A stretch of DNA of 64,000 bases from Natronorubrum aibiense (GCF_009392895.1 NZ_CP045491.1:1-64000), one strand, 5' to 3'; shown: positions 8,961 to 18,513, numbered from the stretch's first letter. Made by a program: numbers and translations. Notes: generated by a model from the letters alone, not told the origin.

Positions 8961-9944
8961 TTACGCCTCCGAAACCGGTGCGAGTGCGTCGATCGTTTCC
9001 GTGGCCAGTTCGTCGGCGGCCTGCTCCGGAATCGTCACCAGTGGGCGGTCCATCGCCGTTTCGGCGATTAGTTCCCTGAGTTGCTCGCGCGCGTCTTCGG
9101 GTGTCCCCGCGACGCCGAGTTCGTGGACCATCTCGTCCGTGACGAGACCGGTGGCCTCTCCGCGGTTACCCGCTTGCCACGCTTCGGCGACGCGTTCGGC
9201 TTCATCGGGGAACAGCGTCGAAACCGCGTTCTGATAGCCTTTACCACTTCCGACGTAGTAGGCGATGTGGCCGCGAACGGCATCGTAGGCTTCTTCAGCG
9301 TCGTCGCTGACCGCCGCCGGAACGTAGGGCGCGATCGTGATCTCGTCGGGATCGCGGTCGGCTTCGCGGGCTGTTCGTTCGACGACCTCGAAGGCGTTCT
9401 CGAGTTCGGAAAACGGGATATTGTGGGGCATCCAGCCGTCACAGAGTCGCCCGACGACGCGTCGGTTGGCTGGCCCGAGCGCTGCGTGATAGATCGGAAC
9501 ATCCGCATTGATTGGTGGAACGCCGTTGACGCCGAGCAGTTCGCCGTCGTAGTCGACTGGCTCGTCGTCGCGCAGAATTTTCGTAATGATCTCGATCGTC
9601 TCGTGGGAGCGACGAACCGGTCGTTCGAACTCCATACCGTGGATGTTTTCGACGGCCGTCGGCGTACTCGTTCCGACGCCGAACGACGCGCGGCCATCCG
9701 AGACCTGATCGAGCGTCGCTGCGGTCATCGCGAGTACGGCCGGTGTCCGCGAAAACACGTTTACGATGGCCGTCCCGAGTTCGACCTCGTCCGTCGACGC
9801 TGCGATCTCTGCGAGTTTGACGACGGAACTCGTTCCCCAGAGCTCCCCCATCCAGACGGAGTCATACCCCTGTTGTTCCGCGTCGATTGCGAGATCGGTC
9901 GGGTCGTGTGCGCCAGTTCGTGGGATTACCAGGCCGAGGTGCAT
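8961..9944 (-). CDS. LLM-class (F420-type) flavin-dependent oxidoreductase
   Basis: 327 residues, a TIM-barrel oxidoreductase of the luciferase-like family that in archaea usually uses coenzyme F420. Visible features are LGLVIPRTGAHDP at the N-terminus, DSVWMGELWG, FGVGTSTPTAVENIHG and AALGPANRRVVG. It is close to methylenetetrahydromethanopterin reductase in sequence style, but haloarchaea hold many paralogues with unknown substrates. It lies in the IclR-linked catabolic cluster, so a role in redox of an organic substrate is likely but unproven. Confidence 0.85.
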   Translation of the reverse strand: MHLGLVIPRTGAHDPTDLAIDAEQQGYDSVWMGELWGTSSVVKLAEIAASTDEVELGTAIVNVFSRTPAVLAMTAATLDQVSDGRASFGVGTSTPTAVENIHGMEFERPVRRSHETIEIITKILRDDEPVDYDGELLGVNGVPPINADVPIYHAALGPANRRVVGRLCDGWMPHNIPFSELENAFEVVERTAREADRDPDEITIAPYVPAAVSDDAEEAYDAVRGHIAYYVGSGKGYQNAVSTLFPDEAERVAEAWQAGNRGEATGLVTDEMVHELGVAGTPEDAREQLRELIAETAMDRPLVTIPEQAADELATETIDALAPVSEA

Positions 9945-10016
9945 ACCACCACGTTTGGGATTTGTCGTGATAAATCATTCTGCGAATATGAGGATTGGAA
10001 ACTCGATGGTCGCTCG

Positions 10017-10805
10017 CTATCGGCCGACGAACTCGGGATCGCCGTCACCGAAGAATGCCTCGAGGCCACGCTCGTAGTCTTCCGTCTTGGATGCGCCGGC
10101 AATGGCGTCGGCTTCAGCAGCGAGTTGGCCCTCGAGGCCGCGTTCGTAGCTGTCGGTCAGCAGTTGGGTCGCCGTGCCGAGTGCGTGTGTCGGTCCAGCC
10201 GCGAGTTCCGAAGCGAGTGACTCGAGTCGCTCGTCGAACTCGTCGGCGGGTGCGACCTCCGTCGCGAGCCCCATCTCGACGGCGTCGTCCGGTGCGATCG
10301 CCTCGTCGCGGAGGACGATTTCTTTCGCTTTTCGGAGCCCGACGAGTCGCGGCAGGAAGAAGGTCGCGCCGCCGTCGCCAGTCAATCCGATCCCGGGATA
10401 GGCGAACTTCAGCGTCGCGTCTTCGCCGAGGACGACCAGATCAGGCAACAGCGCGAGGCTGAAGCCGATACCGGCCGCGATGCCGTTGATTCCCCCGACG
10501 ACGGGTGTCTTCGTCCGGTGGAACTGGGAGATTGCTTCGTGGGCGCGGCCGGCCAGTTCCCGGAGGTGTGGGGCGTCGGCGGCGTCGCCCGTGAGCTGAG
10601 AGAGGTCGGCTCCGGAGCCGAAGAAGTTCCCCTCGTGGGTTAGGACGATACACCGGGTGTCCGGATCGTCGCCAAGCGTCGTGGCGACCGACACCAGTTC
10701 GTTCGCCATCTCGAGGGAGAGTGCGTTCCGACCGGCCGTGCTGTCGAGCGTTACCGTTGCGACGCCGTCGTCGTGGTCGACGGACAGGTTTTCGTACGCA
10801 GCCAT
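10017..10805 (-). CDS. Enoyl-CoA hydratase/isomerase family protein, PaaG-like
   Basis: 262-residue crotonase-fold enzyme. The oxyanion-hole region reads GNFFGSGADLSQL and the second active-site segment reads YPGIGLTGDGGATFFLPRLV. In classical hydratases this segment holds a catalytic Glu; here an Asp stands before GGAT, as in the phenylacetate-pathway isomerase PaaG. The protein is therefore more likely an acyl-CoA isomerase than a hydratase. It lies in the same minus-strand group as the CoA transferase. Confidence 0.82.
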   Translation of the reverse strand: MAAYENLSVDHDDGVATVTLDSTAGRNALSLEMANELVSVATTLGDDPDTRCIVLTHEGNFFGSGADLSQLTGDAADAPHLRELAGRAHEAISQFHRTKTPVVGGINGIAAGIGFSLALLPDLVVLGEDATLKFAYPGIGLTGDGGATFFLPRLVGLRKAKEIVLRDEAIAPDDAVEMGLATEVAPADEFDERLESLASELAAGPTHALGTATQLLTDSYERGLEGQLAAEADAIAGASKTEDYERGLEAFFGDGDPEFVGR

Positions 10806-10903
10806 ATCGATCGTCGATTACTCTCGAGAGATGTTAACGATACTGATCTCTGACCCTGCCCGTGGCGGCCACAAAAGAAGACAGGCGGTATCGCGGGCCG
10901 TGA

Positions 10904-12463
10904 TCAGTCGACGTATTCAGTCAGATCGAGCGGCTCCGTCCGGAAGAGGTCCGGATGCATCTCAGCAACGTCATCTGCAATCGCGGGCGTACACTCGAGT
11001 TGGTCGAGGACGTCTTCCTCGAGGTCGATGCCGGGTGCGACCTCGACGAGCGTAAGCCCGTCCTCGCGAAGGTCGAAGACCGCGCGTTCGGTGACGTACC
11101 GAACTGGCTGGTCGATCTCGCGAGCGTACTCGCCGCTGAAGGTGATCTGTTCGACGGACTCGAGGAACTTCGGCTGAGCACCCTCGCGTTCGATCGCGAG
11201 TTCTCCGTCGCCGACGTCGATCTCGAGGCCCTTGGTCGTCAGCGTCCCACAGAAGACGACCGTCTCGGCGTTTTGCGTGATGTTGATGAAGCCGCCACAG
11301 CCGGGCAGTTGCGAGCCGAAGCGGCTCACGTTGATGTTGCCCGCGGGATCGACTTGGGCCATTCCCAGGAAGCCGAAGTCGAGGCCGCCGCCGTCGTAAA
11401 AGTCGAACTGCTGGGTGGAGGCGACGAGCGCCTCGTGGCCGGTCGCGGTTCCGAAGCTGATCCCGCCCGAGGCGGAGCCGCCGACGGGGCCGGACTCGAC
11501 AGTCTGAGTGATCTCGTCGTCGATGCCGCCTTCCGCTGCCACGGCGGGGATGAGTTCGGGGACCCCGACGCCGAGGTTGATGACCGCATCGCTCGAGAGC
11601 TCCATCGCGGCCCGTCGGGCGATGATCTTCTTCGCCGACAGCGGTGCGTCATCTGGCGAGTTGCTCGCGGGTGGTTTGATTTCGCCGCTGTAGGCGGGGT
11701 TGTACGCTTCGGCGTACGTCTGCGGGTGGTGTGACGCCGGAGCCTCGACGACTGCATCGACGAGCACGCCCGGAACGGCGACCGACCGCGGATCGAGCGT
11801 CCCCGTCTCGGTGACGCGCTCGACCTGCGCGATCACGGTGCCACCGGAGTTGTGGGCCGCCTGTGCCATCGCCAGCACGTTCGACTCGAGGGCCTCCCGT
11901 TCCATCGTGATGTTGCCGTTCTCGTCGGCGGTCGTTCCCCGAATAATCGCGACGTCGATGGGGACCGACCGATAGAACAGGTACTCTTCGCCGTCGAGTG
12001 TCACGACGTCGACGATGTCCTCGGTCGTACTGTCGTTGGCCTTCGCCCCGTCCTGTCGCGGGTCGACGAAGGTCCCGAGGCCGACGTTCGTGATCGTGCC
12101 GGGTTTACCCGCCGCCGTATCCCGGAGCATGTGATCCATCGCACCGAACGGCAGGTTGTACGCCTCGACGTCCTCCTCGACGATCCGCTCCATCAGATCG
12201 GGCGTGAATCCCCAGTGGCTAGCGATCGTCCGCTCGATCATGCCGTCCTGAACGAGATGGGAGACGCCGTTCCCCTGTCGGTCGCCCTCTGCAGCCGGGT
12301 GATACAATGTGAGATCGCCCGGTGTGCCCGTCTCCGCGTAGCGCTCGCCGAGTCCCTCGAGGAGATATTCGGGAATGCCAACGGCCACGAAGCCGCCGAT
12401 GCCGACGGTGTCGCCGTCATCGATCAGCTCGACTGCCGTCTCCCGTGACTGGATGACTGTCAT
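10904..12463 (-). CDS. Family I acyl-CoA:carboxylate CoA transferase
   Basis: 519 residues holding both the alpha-like and beta-like halves of family I CoA transferases in one chain, as in propionate or acetate CoA transferases (YdiF/Pct type). The catalytic-Glu region reads QTVESGPVGGSASGGISFG; NLGVGVPELIPAVAAEGG precedes it. It would swap CoA between acyl-CoA and a free acid, activating or releasing acids without ATP. It is divergent from the acyl-CoA dehydrogenase gene with a 90-bp gap between starts, so the two may share a control region. Confidence 0.9.
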   Translation of the reverse strand: MTVIQSRETAVELIDDGDTVGIGGFVAVGIPEYLLEGLGERYAETGTPGDLTLYHPAAEGDRQGNGVSHLVQDGMIERTIASHWGFTPDLMERIVEEDVEAYNLPFGAMDHMLRDTAAGKPGTITNVGLGTFVDPRQDGAKANDSTTEDIVDVVTLDGEEYLFYRSVPIDVAIIRGTTADENGNITMEREALESNVLAMAQAAHNSGGTVIAQVERVTETGTLDPRSVAVPGVLVDAVVEAPASHHPQTYAEAYNPAYSGEIKPPASNSPDDAPLSAKKIIARRAAMELSSDAVINLGVGVPELIPAVAAEGGIDDEITQTVESGPVGGSASGGISFGTATGHEALVASTQQFDFYDGGGLDFGFLGMAQVDPAGNINVSRFGSQLPGCGGFINITQNAETVVFCGTLTTKGLEIDVGDGELAIEREGAQPKFLESVEQITFSGEYAREIDQPVRYVTERAVFDLREDGLTLVEVAPGIDLEEDVLDQLECTPAIADDVAEMHPDLFRTEPLDLTEYVD

Positions 12464-12553
12464 ACGTACTACCCTCCGGGCGAGCGCCCATTTCTATGTA
12501 TCTATTCGCCGACGGATCGCACCCTTTAGTAGCCCACTCGCAAATACCGAGGT

Positions 12554-13678
12554 ATGGAGCTTACCCACGAACAGCAGCTCATCCAAGATACGGTGCAGGA
12601 GTTCGTCGAAAACGAGGTCGGTGCCGACGTTCACGATGCCGACGAAAAGCAGAAATTCCCGGAAGACGTCTGGGATGGGCTCGCGGAACTGGACTTTACC
12701 GGCATGACGGTGCCCGAGGAGTACGGCGGTCTCGACGTCGACGAACTCACCTACAGCATCATCAACGAGGAACTCGCCTACGGCCACCTCGCCGTCGCGA
12801 CGGCGCTGTCGGTCCACTGTCTCGCGACGTCGTGTATCCGCCAGTTCGGCTCCGAAGCGCACAAAGAAGAGTGGCTGCCGGAGATGGCCCGTGGCCGACC
12901 CGTCGGTGCGTTCGCCCTCTCAGAACCCGACGCCGGCTCGAACCCTGCTGAGATGTCGACCGAAGCCCGACTCGAGGGCGACGAGTACGTCATCAACGGC
13001 AAGAAACAGTGGATCACGAACGGTGAGCGTGCAGGCGTCGTCATCCTGTTCGCCAAGACCGATCGCGACGACCCCGACACCGTCACCCAGTTCCTCGTGC
13101 CGAAAGACGTCGAAGGCCTCGAGGTCGGCAAGAAAGAGGACAAACTCGGCCTCCGAGCGAGCGACACGACGACGCTCATCTTCGACGATGTCCGAATTCC
13201 GGCCGAAAACCGCCTGACTGAGGTCGGTCGCGGACTCAAAGCCGCGTTCTCGATCCTGACTGGCGGCCGCGTGGCGATCGCGAGTCAGGCGGTCGGCGTC
13301 GCACAGGCTGCCCTCGACGACTCGGTCCAGTACGCGAACGAACGCGAGCAGTTTGGCCAACCGATCATCGAACACCAGGCGATCAGCCAGAAACTCGCCG
13401 ACATGCAGACAGACGTCCAGGCAGCGCGCCTGCTGACTCGTGATGCTGCGCGGAAAAACGAGGATGGCGTCGCAGCGAAGGCCGCGGCGATGGCGAAGTA
13501 CTTCGCCAGCGAGACGGCCGTCGACGTAGCGAACGAGGCCGTCCAGATCCACGGCGGCTACGGCTACACCAAAGACTTCGACGTCGAGCGCTACTACCGC
13601 GACGCCAAGATCACGACGATCTACGAAGGAACGTCCGAGATCCAGAAAAAGATCATCGCCCGCCACCTCAAACAGTAG
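12554..13678 (+). CDS. Acyl-CoA dehydrogenase
   Basis: 374-residue FAD-dependent enzyme doing the first step of beta-oxidation. It has the family blocks FALSEPDAGSNPAEM, GKKQWITNGE, IHGGYGYTKDF and TTIYEGTSEIQKKIIARHL; the Glu in YEGT is the catalytic base in this family. GAGGT directly precedes ATG 12554. The gene is divergent from the CoA transferase and close to the 3-hydroxyacyl-CoA dehydrogenase. Confidence 0.95.
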   Translation: MELTHEQQLIQDTVQEFVENEVGADVHDADEKQKFPEDVWDGLAELDFTGMTVPEEYGGLDVDELTYSIINEELAYGHLAVATALSVHCLATSCIRQFGSEAHKEEWLPEMARGRPVGAFALSEPDAGSNPAEMSTEARLEGDEYVINGKKQWITNGERAGVVILFAKTDRDDPDTVTQFLVPKDVEGLEVGKKEDKLGLRASDTTTLIFDDVRIPAENRLTEVGRGLKAAFSILTGGRVAIASQAVGVAQAALDDSVQYANEREQFGQPIIEHQAISQKLADMQTDVQAARLLTRDAARKNEDGVAAKAAAMAKYFASETAVDVANEAVQIHGGYGYTKDFDVERYYRDAKITTIYEGTSEIQKKIIARHLKQ

Positions 13679-13728
13679 GGGCGGACTGAATGCCCACTGG
13701 GATCGTCGTTGGGTCGAGTAAACCCAGT

Positions 13729-14586
13729 TCAGTCGTACTCGTAGAAGCCCGAACCCGTCTTTTTACCGAGTTCGCCCGCCTCGACTTTCCGCTTGAGGAG
13801 GTAGGCCGGTTTGTACCGATCGCCGAGTTCCTCGTGAAGCGTTTCCGTGGCGTGCAGACAGATATCGAGACCGATGTGGTCGGCGAGCGTCAGCGGCCCC
13901 ATCGGCACGTTCGTCCCGAGTTCCATCCCCGCGTCGATGTCCTCTTTCGTCGCGACGCCTTCGTCGAACGCGCGAATCCCCTCGTTGATCCAAGGCATGA
14001 GAATGCGGTTCGTGACGAAGCCGGGCTTGTCGTCCGACTCCCAAGTCGTCTTCTCCAAATCCTCGGCGAACTCGTGGGCGACATCGACGAGTTCGGGGTC
14101 GGTCTGTTCGCCAACGACAATCTCGACACCTGGCATCACCGGCACGGGGTTCATGAAGTGCAGTCCGACGACCGACTCCGGTCGCTCCGTCGCTGCGGCA
14201 ATCGACGTGATCGAAAGCGTGCTCGTGTTCGTCGCGAGCACGGCGTCGTCGGCTGCGATTTCGTCGAGGTCGCCGAAGATATCGCGTTTGATATCGAGAT
14301 CCTCGAGCGCTGCCTCAACGACGAGGTCACAGTCCGCGAGGTCCTCGAGTTCGGTCGTGCCGGTGATTCGGTCGCGAACAGCTGCGGCCTCGTCTTCGGT
14401 GAGCGTCTCGTTCGAGACGAGTCGACCCAGACTGTCGTCGATCGTCTCGAAGCCGTTCTCGACGAACTCCTGTTCGATGTCGCGCATCACGACATCGTAG
14501 CCGTGTGTGGCGGCGACCTGTGCGATACCACTACCCATCGTTCCCGCGCCGATAACGCCGACGCGGTTGATCGTCTCTACGTCCAT
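13729..14586 (-). CDS. 3-hydroxyacyl-CoA dehydrogenase
   Basis: 285-residue single-domain-pair enzyme oxidising 3-hydroxyacyl-CoA with NAD. The Rossmann motif GVIGAGTMGSGIAQ is at residues 9-22; NTSTLSITSIAAAT and VVGLHFMNPVPVMP (with the catalytic His) follow, and the end is GKKTGSGFYEYD. ATG 14586 gives the standard family length; the open frame runs further upstream but has no family similarity there. It is the third step of the beta-oxidation set. Confidence 0.93.
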   Translation of the reverse strand: MDVETINRVGVIGAGTMGSGIAQVAATHGYDVVMRDIEQEFVENGFETIDDSLGRLVSNETLTEDEAAAVRDRITGTTELEDLADCDLVVEAALEDLDIKRDIFGDLDEIAADDAVLATNTSTLSITSIAAATERPESVVGLHFMNPVPVMPGVEIVVGEQTDPELVDVAHEFAEDLEKTTWESDDKPGFVTNRILMPWINEGIRAFDEGVATKEDIDAGMELGTNVPMGPLTLADHIGLDICLHATETLHEELGDRYKPAYLLKRKVEAGELGKKTGSGFYEYD

Positions 14587-14715
14587 CACCAGTGTCTGTT
14601 CCGAGCAAGCCAATAAGTGTGCCGACTCGACAGATCTCACTGTCGGTCCCGCTGGCTGTCGCGAGCCGTTCGATACACATATAGTCCTGTCTGCCCAACT
14701 GTAGCGTGGTAGATA

Positions 14716-15885
14716 ATGTCGAAGGCATTCGTCGCCGGAACAGGGATGACTGCGTTCGGAACGTTCCCCGATCGGAGAGGGAGAGATATGTTTGCAGAAG
14801 CCGGGCTCGCTGCGCTCGACGATGCCGGGCTTGGCCCTGAGGACATCGACGAGGTGTTTTACGGCAACTTCATCGGGACGCTTGCGGAAAATCAGGGCCA
14901 TCAGGGACCGCTGGCAGCCGAAGCACTGGGTACGACCGCCCCGTCTAGGCGGGTCGAAAGCGCGTGTGCCTCGAGTGGCCTCGCGATTCGAGATGCAGTC
15001 CGTGCGGTCCGAAGCGGCGAGGCAGATGTCGTCGTCGCGGGTGGAATGGAACGGATGAGCAACATGGGAACTGCTGGAGCGACCGACGGATTGGCCCGTG
15101 CCGCCGACGATCTCTTCGAGATTCGATCCGGCGTCACGTTCCCCGCAGCGTACGCGTTGATGGCACGAGCGTACTTCGACGAGTTCGGCGGCGATCGTGA
15201 AGATCTCGCTCACATTGCCGTCAAGAATCACGACAACGCACTCGTCAACGACCACGCCCACCTCCAAGAGGAGATCACCGTCGACGACGTCCTCGAGTCA
15301 CCAGAAATCGCGGCCCCGCTCACGCTGTACGACGCCTGTCCGATCAGTGACGGCGCAGCCGCACTCGTCTTGCTGTCGCCCTCCTACGCCGAGGAACACG
15401 GTCTCGACAGTGGCGTTGCGATCACGGGCTCGGGCCACGGCGGCGATACAATGGCTCTGCAGGATCGCCAGTCGCTCGCAACGGCCCCAGCGACACGCGA
15501 CGCTGCCGAGGAGGCCTACGACGACGCGGGAATCAGCCCTGACGACGTCGGCTTCGTCGAAGTCCACGACTGCTTTACGATCGCCGAAGTGCTCGCCCTC
15601 GAAGGCCTCGGCCTCTACAGCTACGGGGAAGGGATCGGCGCGGCCCGACGCGGCGAGACGCGCCGCGACGGCGACCTCCCAGTGAACCTCTCGGGTGGAC
15701 TCAAAGCGAAGGGTCACCCCGTCGGCGCAACCGGCGCAGCACAGGTCGCAGCCGTCAGCAATCTGCTTACCGGCATTCATCCACGAGCCGATGCCGTCAG
15801 CGAGGATGTCACCGTCGGCCTCGCACACAACGCGGGTGGGACGGTTGCCAGTGCAGCCGTGCACGTTCTGGAGGTGACACGATGA
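14716..15885 (+). CDS. Thiolase family protein (SCP-x type)
   Basis: 389 residues. The nucleophilic cysteine is in VESACASSGLAIRD, and GHPVGATGAAQ with VEVHDCFTIAE give the catalytic histidines. The style is that of archaeal and SCP-x thiolases, which need a DUF35 partner. The next gene encodes such a protein and overlaps by 4 nt (ATGA). It would cleave a 3-ketoacyl-CoA or run the reverse condensation. Confidence 0.92.
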   Translation: MSKAFVAGTGMTAFGTFPDRRGRDMFAEAGLAALDDAGLGPEDIDEVFYGNFIGTLAENQGHQGPLAAEALGTTAPSRRVESACASSGLAIRDAVRAVRSGEADVVVAGGMERMSNMGTAGATDGLARAADDLFEIRSGVTFPAAYALMARAYFDEFGGDREDLAHIAVKNHDNALVNDHAHLQEEITVDDVLESPEIAAPLTLYDACPISDGAAALVLLSPSYAEEHGLDSGVAITGSGHGGDTMALQDRQSLATAPATRDAAEEAYDDAGISPDDVGFVEVHDCFTIAEVLALEGLGLYSYGEGIGAARRGETRRDGDLPVNLSGGLKAKGHPVGATGAAQVAAVSNLLTGIHPRADAVSEDVTVGLAHNAGGTVASAAVHVLEVTR

Positions 15886-16268
15886 CGGACACACAGGATG
15901 GGTGCTACGACGCGTTCCTCGACGCACTCGAGGCCAGCGACGGCTACTACTACGAGTGTGCGGATGGTCACGCGCTGGTCCCACCCCGACGTGTCTGTCC
16001 ACACTGCGGTGACCGAGAGTTAGAGCGGGTGGAACTGCCTGAAACGGGTTCGATCGTCACCCACACGACTGTCGCCGTTCCAACGCCGCAGTTCGAAGAC
16101 GATGCGCCGTACGTCACGGCGATCGCGACGTTCGGACAGGCCAAACTGACCGGTATCCTTCGAGACGTCGATCCGAACGACGTCGAAATCGGGCAGGAAG
16201 TCACCGTCACCGTCGACACAGCCGAAACCACTGGCGATCGGACGATCACGTTTGACCGACACAGCTAG
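15882..16268 (+). CDS. Zn-ribbon OB-fold protein (DUF35), thiolase partner
   Basis: 128 residues. The N-terminal zinc ribbon uses C of YECADGHALVPP and CPHC, followed by an OB-fold with AIATFGQAKLTGIL. DUF35 proteins form complexes with archaeal thiolases and channel CoA esters between active sites. The start overlaps the thiolase stop by 4 nt, and a thioesterase gene follows 4 bp after its stop, so the three form one operon. Confidence 0.92.
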   Translation: MTDTQDGCYDAFLDALEASDGYYYECADGHALVPPRRVCPHCGDRELERVELPETGSIVTHTTVAVPTPQFEDDAPYVTAIATFGQAKLTGILRDVDPNDVEIGQEVTVTVDTAETTGDRTITFDRHS

Positions 16269-16272
16269 TTCG

Positions 16273-16695
16273 ATGTCACACACGACACCGATCACCATCG
16301 ACTGGGGTGATACCGACGCCGGCGGGCTCATCTACTATCCACGGTTCTTTCATTTCGTGATCGTCGGGCTGAACGACTACTTCAGTCAGGCCACTGACGG
16401 CGAGCATCCGATGGAATCGTACCGGAAAGATGGGTATCTCCTCCCCGCAGTCGAGGCGTCGGCGTCGTTTCACTCGCCGCTTCGGGCTGGCGACACCGCG
16501 CTCCTCGAGACGACCGTCGTCGACAGCGGTACGTCGTCGCTGACGGTGGCGTTTACCATCGTGCGACCGTCGACCGACGAACGCGTCGCCGACGGCGAGG
16601 TGTCGTTCGTCTTCGTCGACGAGACGTTCGAGGCGACGCCGTTGCCCGACGACATGCGCGAGTGTATCCGAGAACGCGGTGACGCAGCGAACTAA
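16273..16695 (+). CDS. 4-hydroxybenzoyl-CoA thioesterase-like hotdog protein
   Basis: 140-residue single-hotdog thioesterase. The segment DWGDTDAGGLIYYPRFF closely follows the active-site helix of Pseudomonas 4-hydroxybenzoyl-CoA thioesterase (FGDCDPAGIVWYP), with the catalytic Asp kept. It would release a free acid from an aryl- or acyl-CoA. ATG 16273 lies just after the DUF35 stop; a TTG at 16252 is an unlikely earlier start. The precise substrate cannot be read from sequence. Confidence 0.85.
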   Translation: MSHTTPITIDWGDTDAGGLIYYPRFFHFVIVGLNDYFSQATDGEHPMESYRKDGYLLPAVEASASFHSPLRAGDTALLETTVVDSGTSSLTVAFTIVRPSTDERVADGEVSFVFVDETFEATPLPDDMRECIRERGDAAN

Positions 16696-16878
16696 GACCG
16701 GCTTCACGCCCTCGCGTCCCCGCGTCCGTGGGCACTTTTCGAACACACCGAGAGGAATACTCCTCGAGTAGCGACATCGTCGGGGAGCCATGAGAGACGT
16801 CCGAAAAGAGCCGTCGATTCGTGAACGGTCCGATTACCGACCGAAACGAGTGTCTACAGTTGGTGGCTGACCGATCAT

Positions 16879-18513
16879 CTAGCTGTGTTTTTCTTGCTCC
16901 TGCTGGCGAAGCTCGACGCGGCGGATCTTGCCACTCGAGGTCTTGGGGAGTTCGTCGACGAACTCGATCCGGCGGGGGTATTTGTACGGAGCCGTCTCCT
17001 CTTTCATGAACTCCTGCAGTTCGACCTTGAGGTCGTCGCTGCCCTCGTAGCCCTCGGCGAGGATGACGTAGGTTTTGACGACGCTGCCACGTTCGTCGTG
17101 TGGGCTGTCGACGGCGGCTGCCTCGGCGACGGCGTCGTGGCTGACGAGTGCGTCTTCGACTTCGAATGGGCCGATGCGGTATCCGGAGGAGATGATGATG
17201 TCGTCGGCGCGGCCTTCGAAGAAGAAGTAGCCGTCTTCGTCCTGAGAGGCCAAGTCACCGGTACGGTAGTACTCACCCGAGAGTTTCTGCTCGTCGAGTT
17301 CCGGTTTTTCGTAGTAGCCGTCGAAGATCGCTGGGGAGTCGACCGGCACCGCGATCTCGCCGATCTCGCCGGTTTCAACCTCTTCTTCCTCGTCGACCTC
17401 GATGATCGTCGCCCCGACGCCGGGGGTTGGTTTCCCCATGCTGCCGGTCTTGACGTCGATGCCCGGGTAGTTCGTCACGAGTGCGACCGTCTCGGTCTGG
17501 CCGTAGCCGTCGCGTGGCGTGACGCCCCACGCGTCCTGAATGCGCTCGATCGGCTCGCGGTTGAGTGGTTCGCCCGCCGACAGCGTGTCGTTCAACTGGA
17601 CGTCGTAGTCGTCGAGGTCGGCGTTCGCGAACATCCGGTACTGGGTCGGGACCGCACAGAGTTTCGTGACGCCTTCGTCCTCGAGGATCTGGAGGAACGT
17701 CTCCGGTTCGAAGTCGCCATCGTAGATCAACTGCGTCGCGCCCGTCGTCAGTCCGACACCGATCGGACTCCAGAACCACTTGGCCCAGCCGGTGCCGGTC
17801 GTCGCCCACAGCAGTTCCTCCTCGAGATCGGTGTCTTCGTCGACGCCCCACCAGTACGGCGCGTTGATCTGATTGAAGCAGTACTGCCAGCGGTGTTTGT
17901 GTAGGACTGGCTTCGGCTGACCGGTCGTTCCGCTGGTATAATTGATCGACATCGGGTCCTCGGCCGCGAGATCAGGACCATCGTAGTCGGTCGACTGCCC
18001 GTCCATCACCGACTGGAACGTCGTCCAACGATCGTCGTCGAGCGCGTCCTCGTCACCCTCGAGAACGATCACGCGCTCGAGTGGCGTCTCCTCGAGTACG
18101 GGTTCGACCATGTCGGTGAGCGACTCGTGGACGACGATTGTCGTCGCGTTACAGTCGTTCGCACGGAACTCGATATCTTTTGCTCGCAGCATCGACGAAC
18201 ACGGGACCAACAACGAGCCAGTCGCGAGTGCACCGAGCTGGATCACGAACGTGTCTGGATGCCGCGGGAGCAAGTGCATGGTCCGGTCGCCCTTGCCGAC
18301 ACCCAGTTCCTCGAGGCCGTTTGCAAATTGGTTCATCCCGTCGCGAAGGTCGGCGTAGGTTCGTTCCTCCCGATGGCCGTCGTCGCTCAGAAAGTGAACG
18401 GCGACTCGGTCGCCGAACGACGCCGCGTGGTCGGCGACGGTCGACGTGACCGTATACGATTCCGGAATATTCCATTCGAACTCCTCGACTATGGTATCGT
18501 AATCCACACCCAT
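16879..18513 (-). CDS. AMP-forming acyl-CoA synthetase
   Basis: 544-residue adenylate-forming ligase activating a carboxylic acid with ATP and CoA. It carries NYTSGTTGQPKPVLHKH (P-loop), DGYGQTE, YRTGDLA, YRIGPFEVEDAL and the C-terminal catalytic lysine in KTSSGKIRRVEL. The style is that of medium-chain or benzoate-type ligases. ATG 18513 is chosen because relatives begin just before the YDTIVEEFEW block. It converges with the thioesterase operon and would supply its CoA esters. Confidence 0.92.
   Translation of the reverse strand: MGVDYDTIVEEFEWNIPESYTVTSTVADHAASFGDRVAVHFLSDDGHREERTYADLRDGMNQFANGLEELGVGKGDRTMHLLPRHPDTFVIQLGALATGSLLVPCSSMLRAKDIEFRANDCNATTIVVHESLTDMVEPVLEETPLERVIVLEGDEDALDDDRWTTFQSVMDGQSTDYDGPDLAAEDPMSINYTSGTTGQPKPVLHKHRWQYCFNQINAPYWWGVDEDTDLEEELLWATTGTGWAKWFWSPIGVGLTTGATQLIYDGDFEPETFLQILEDEGVTKLCAVPTQYRMFANADLDDYDVQLNDTLSAGEPLNREPIERIQDAWGVTPRDGYGQTETVALVTNYPGIDVKTGSMGKPTPGVGATIIEVDEEEEVETGEIGEIAVPVDSPAIFDGYYEKPELDEQKLSGEYYRTGDLASQDEDGYFFFEGRADDIIISSGYRIGPFEVEDALVSHDAVAEAAAVDSPHDERGSVVKTYVILAEGYEGSDDLKVELQEFMKEETAPYKYPRRIEFVDELPKTSSGKIRRVELRQQEQEKHS

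Noticed and set aside
14587-15267. N-terminal extension of the 3-hydroxyacyl-CoA dehydrogenase
   Set aside because: The extra sequence is antisense to the thiolase gene and has no similarity; the Rossmann motif starts right after ATG 14586.
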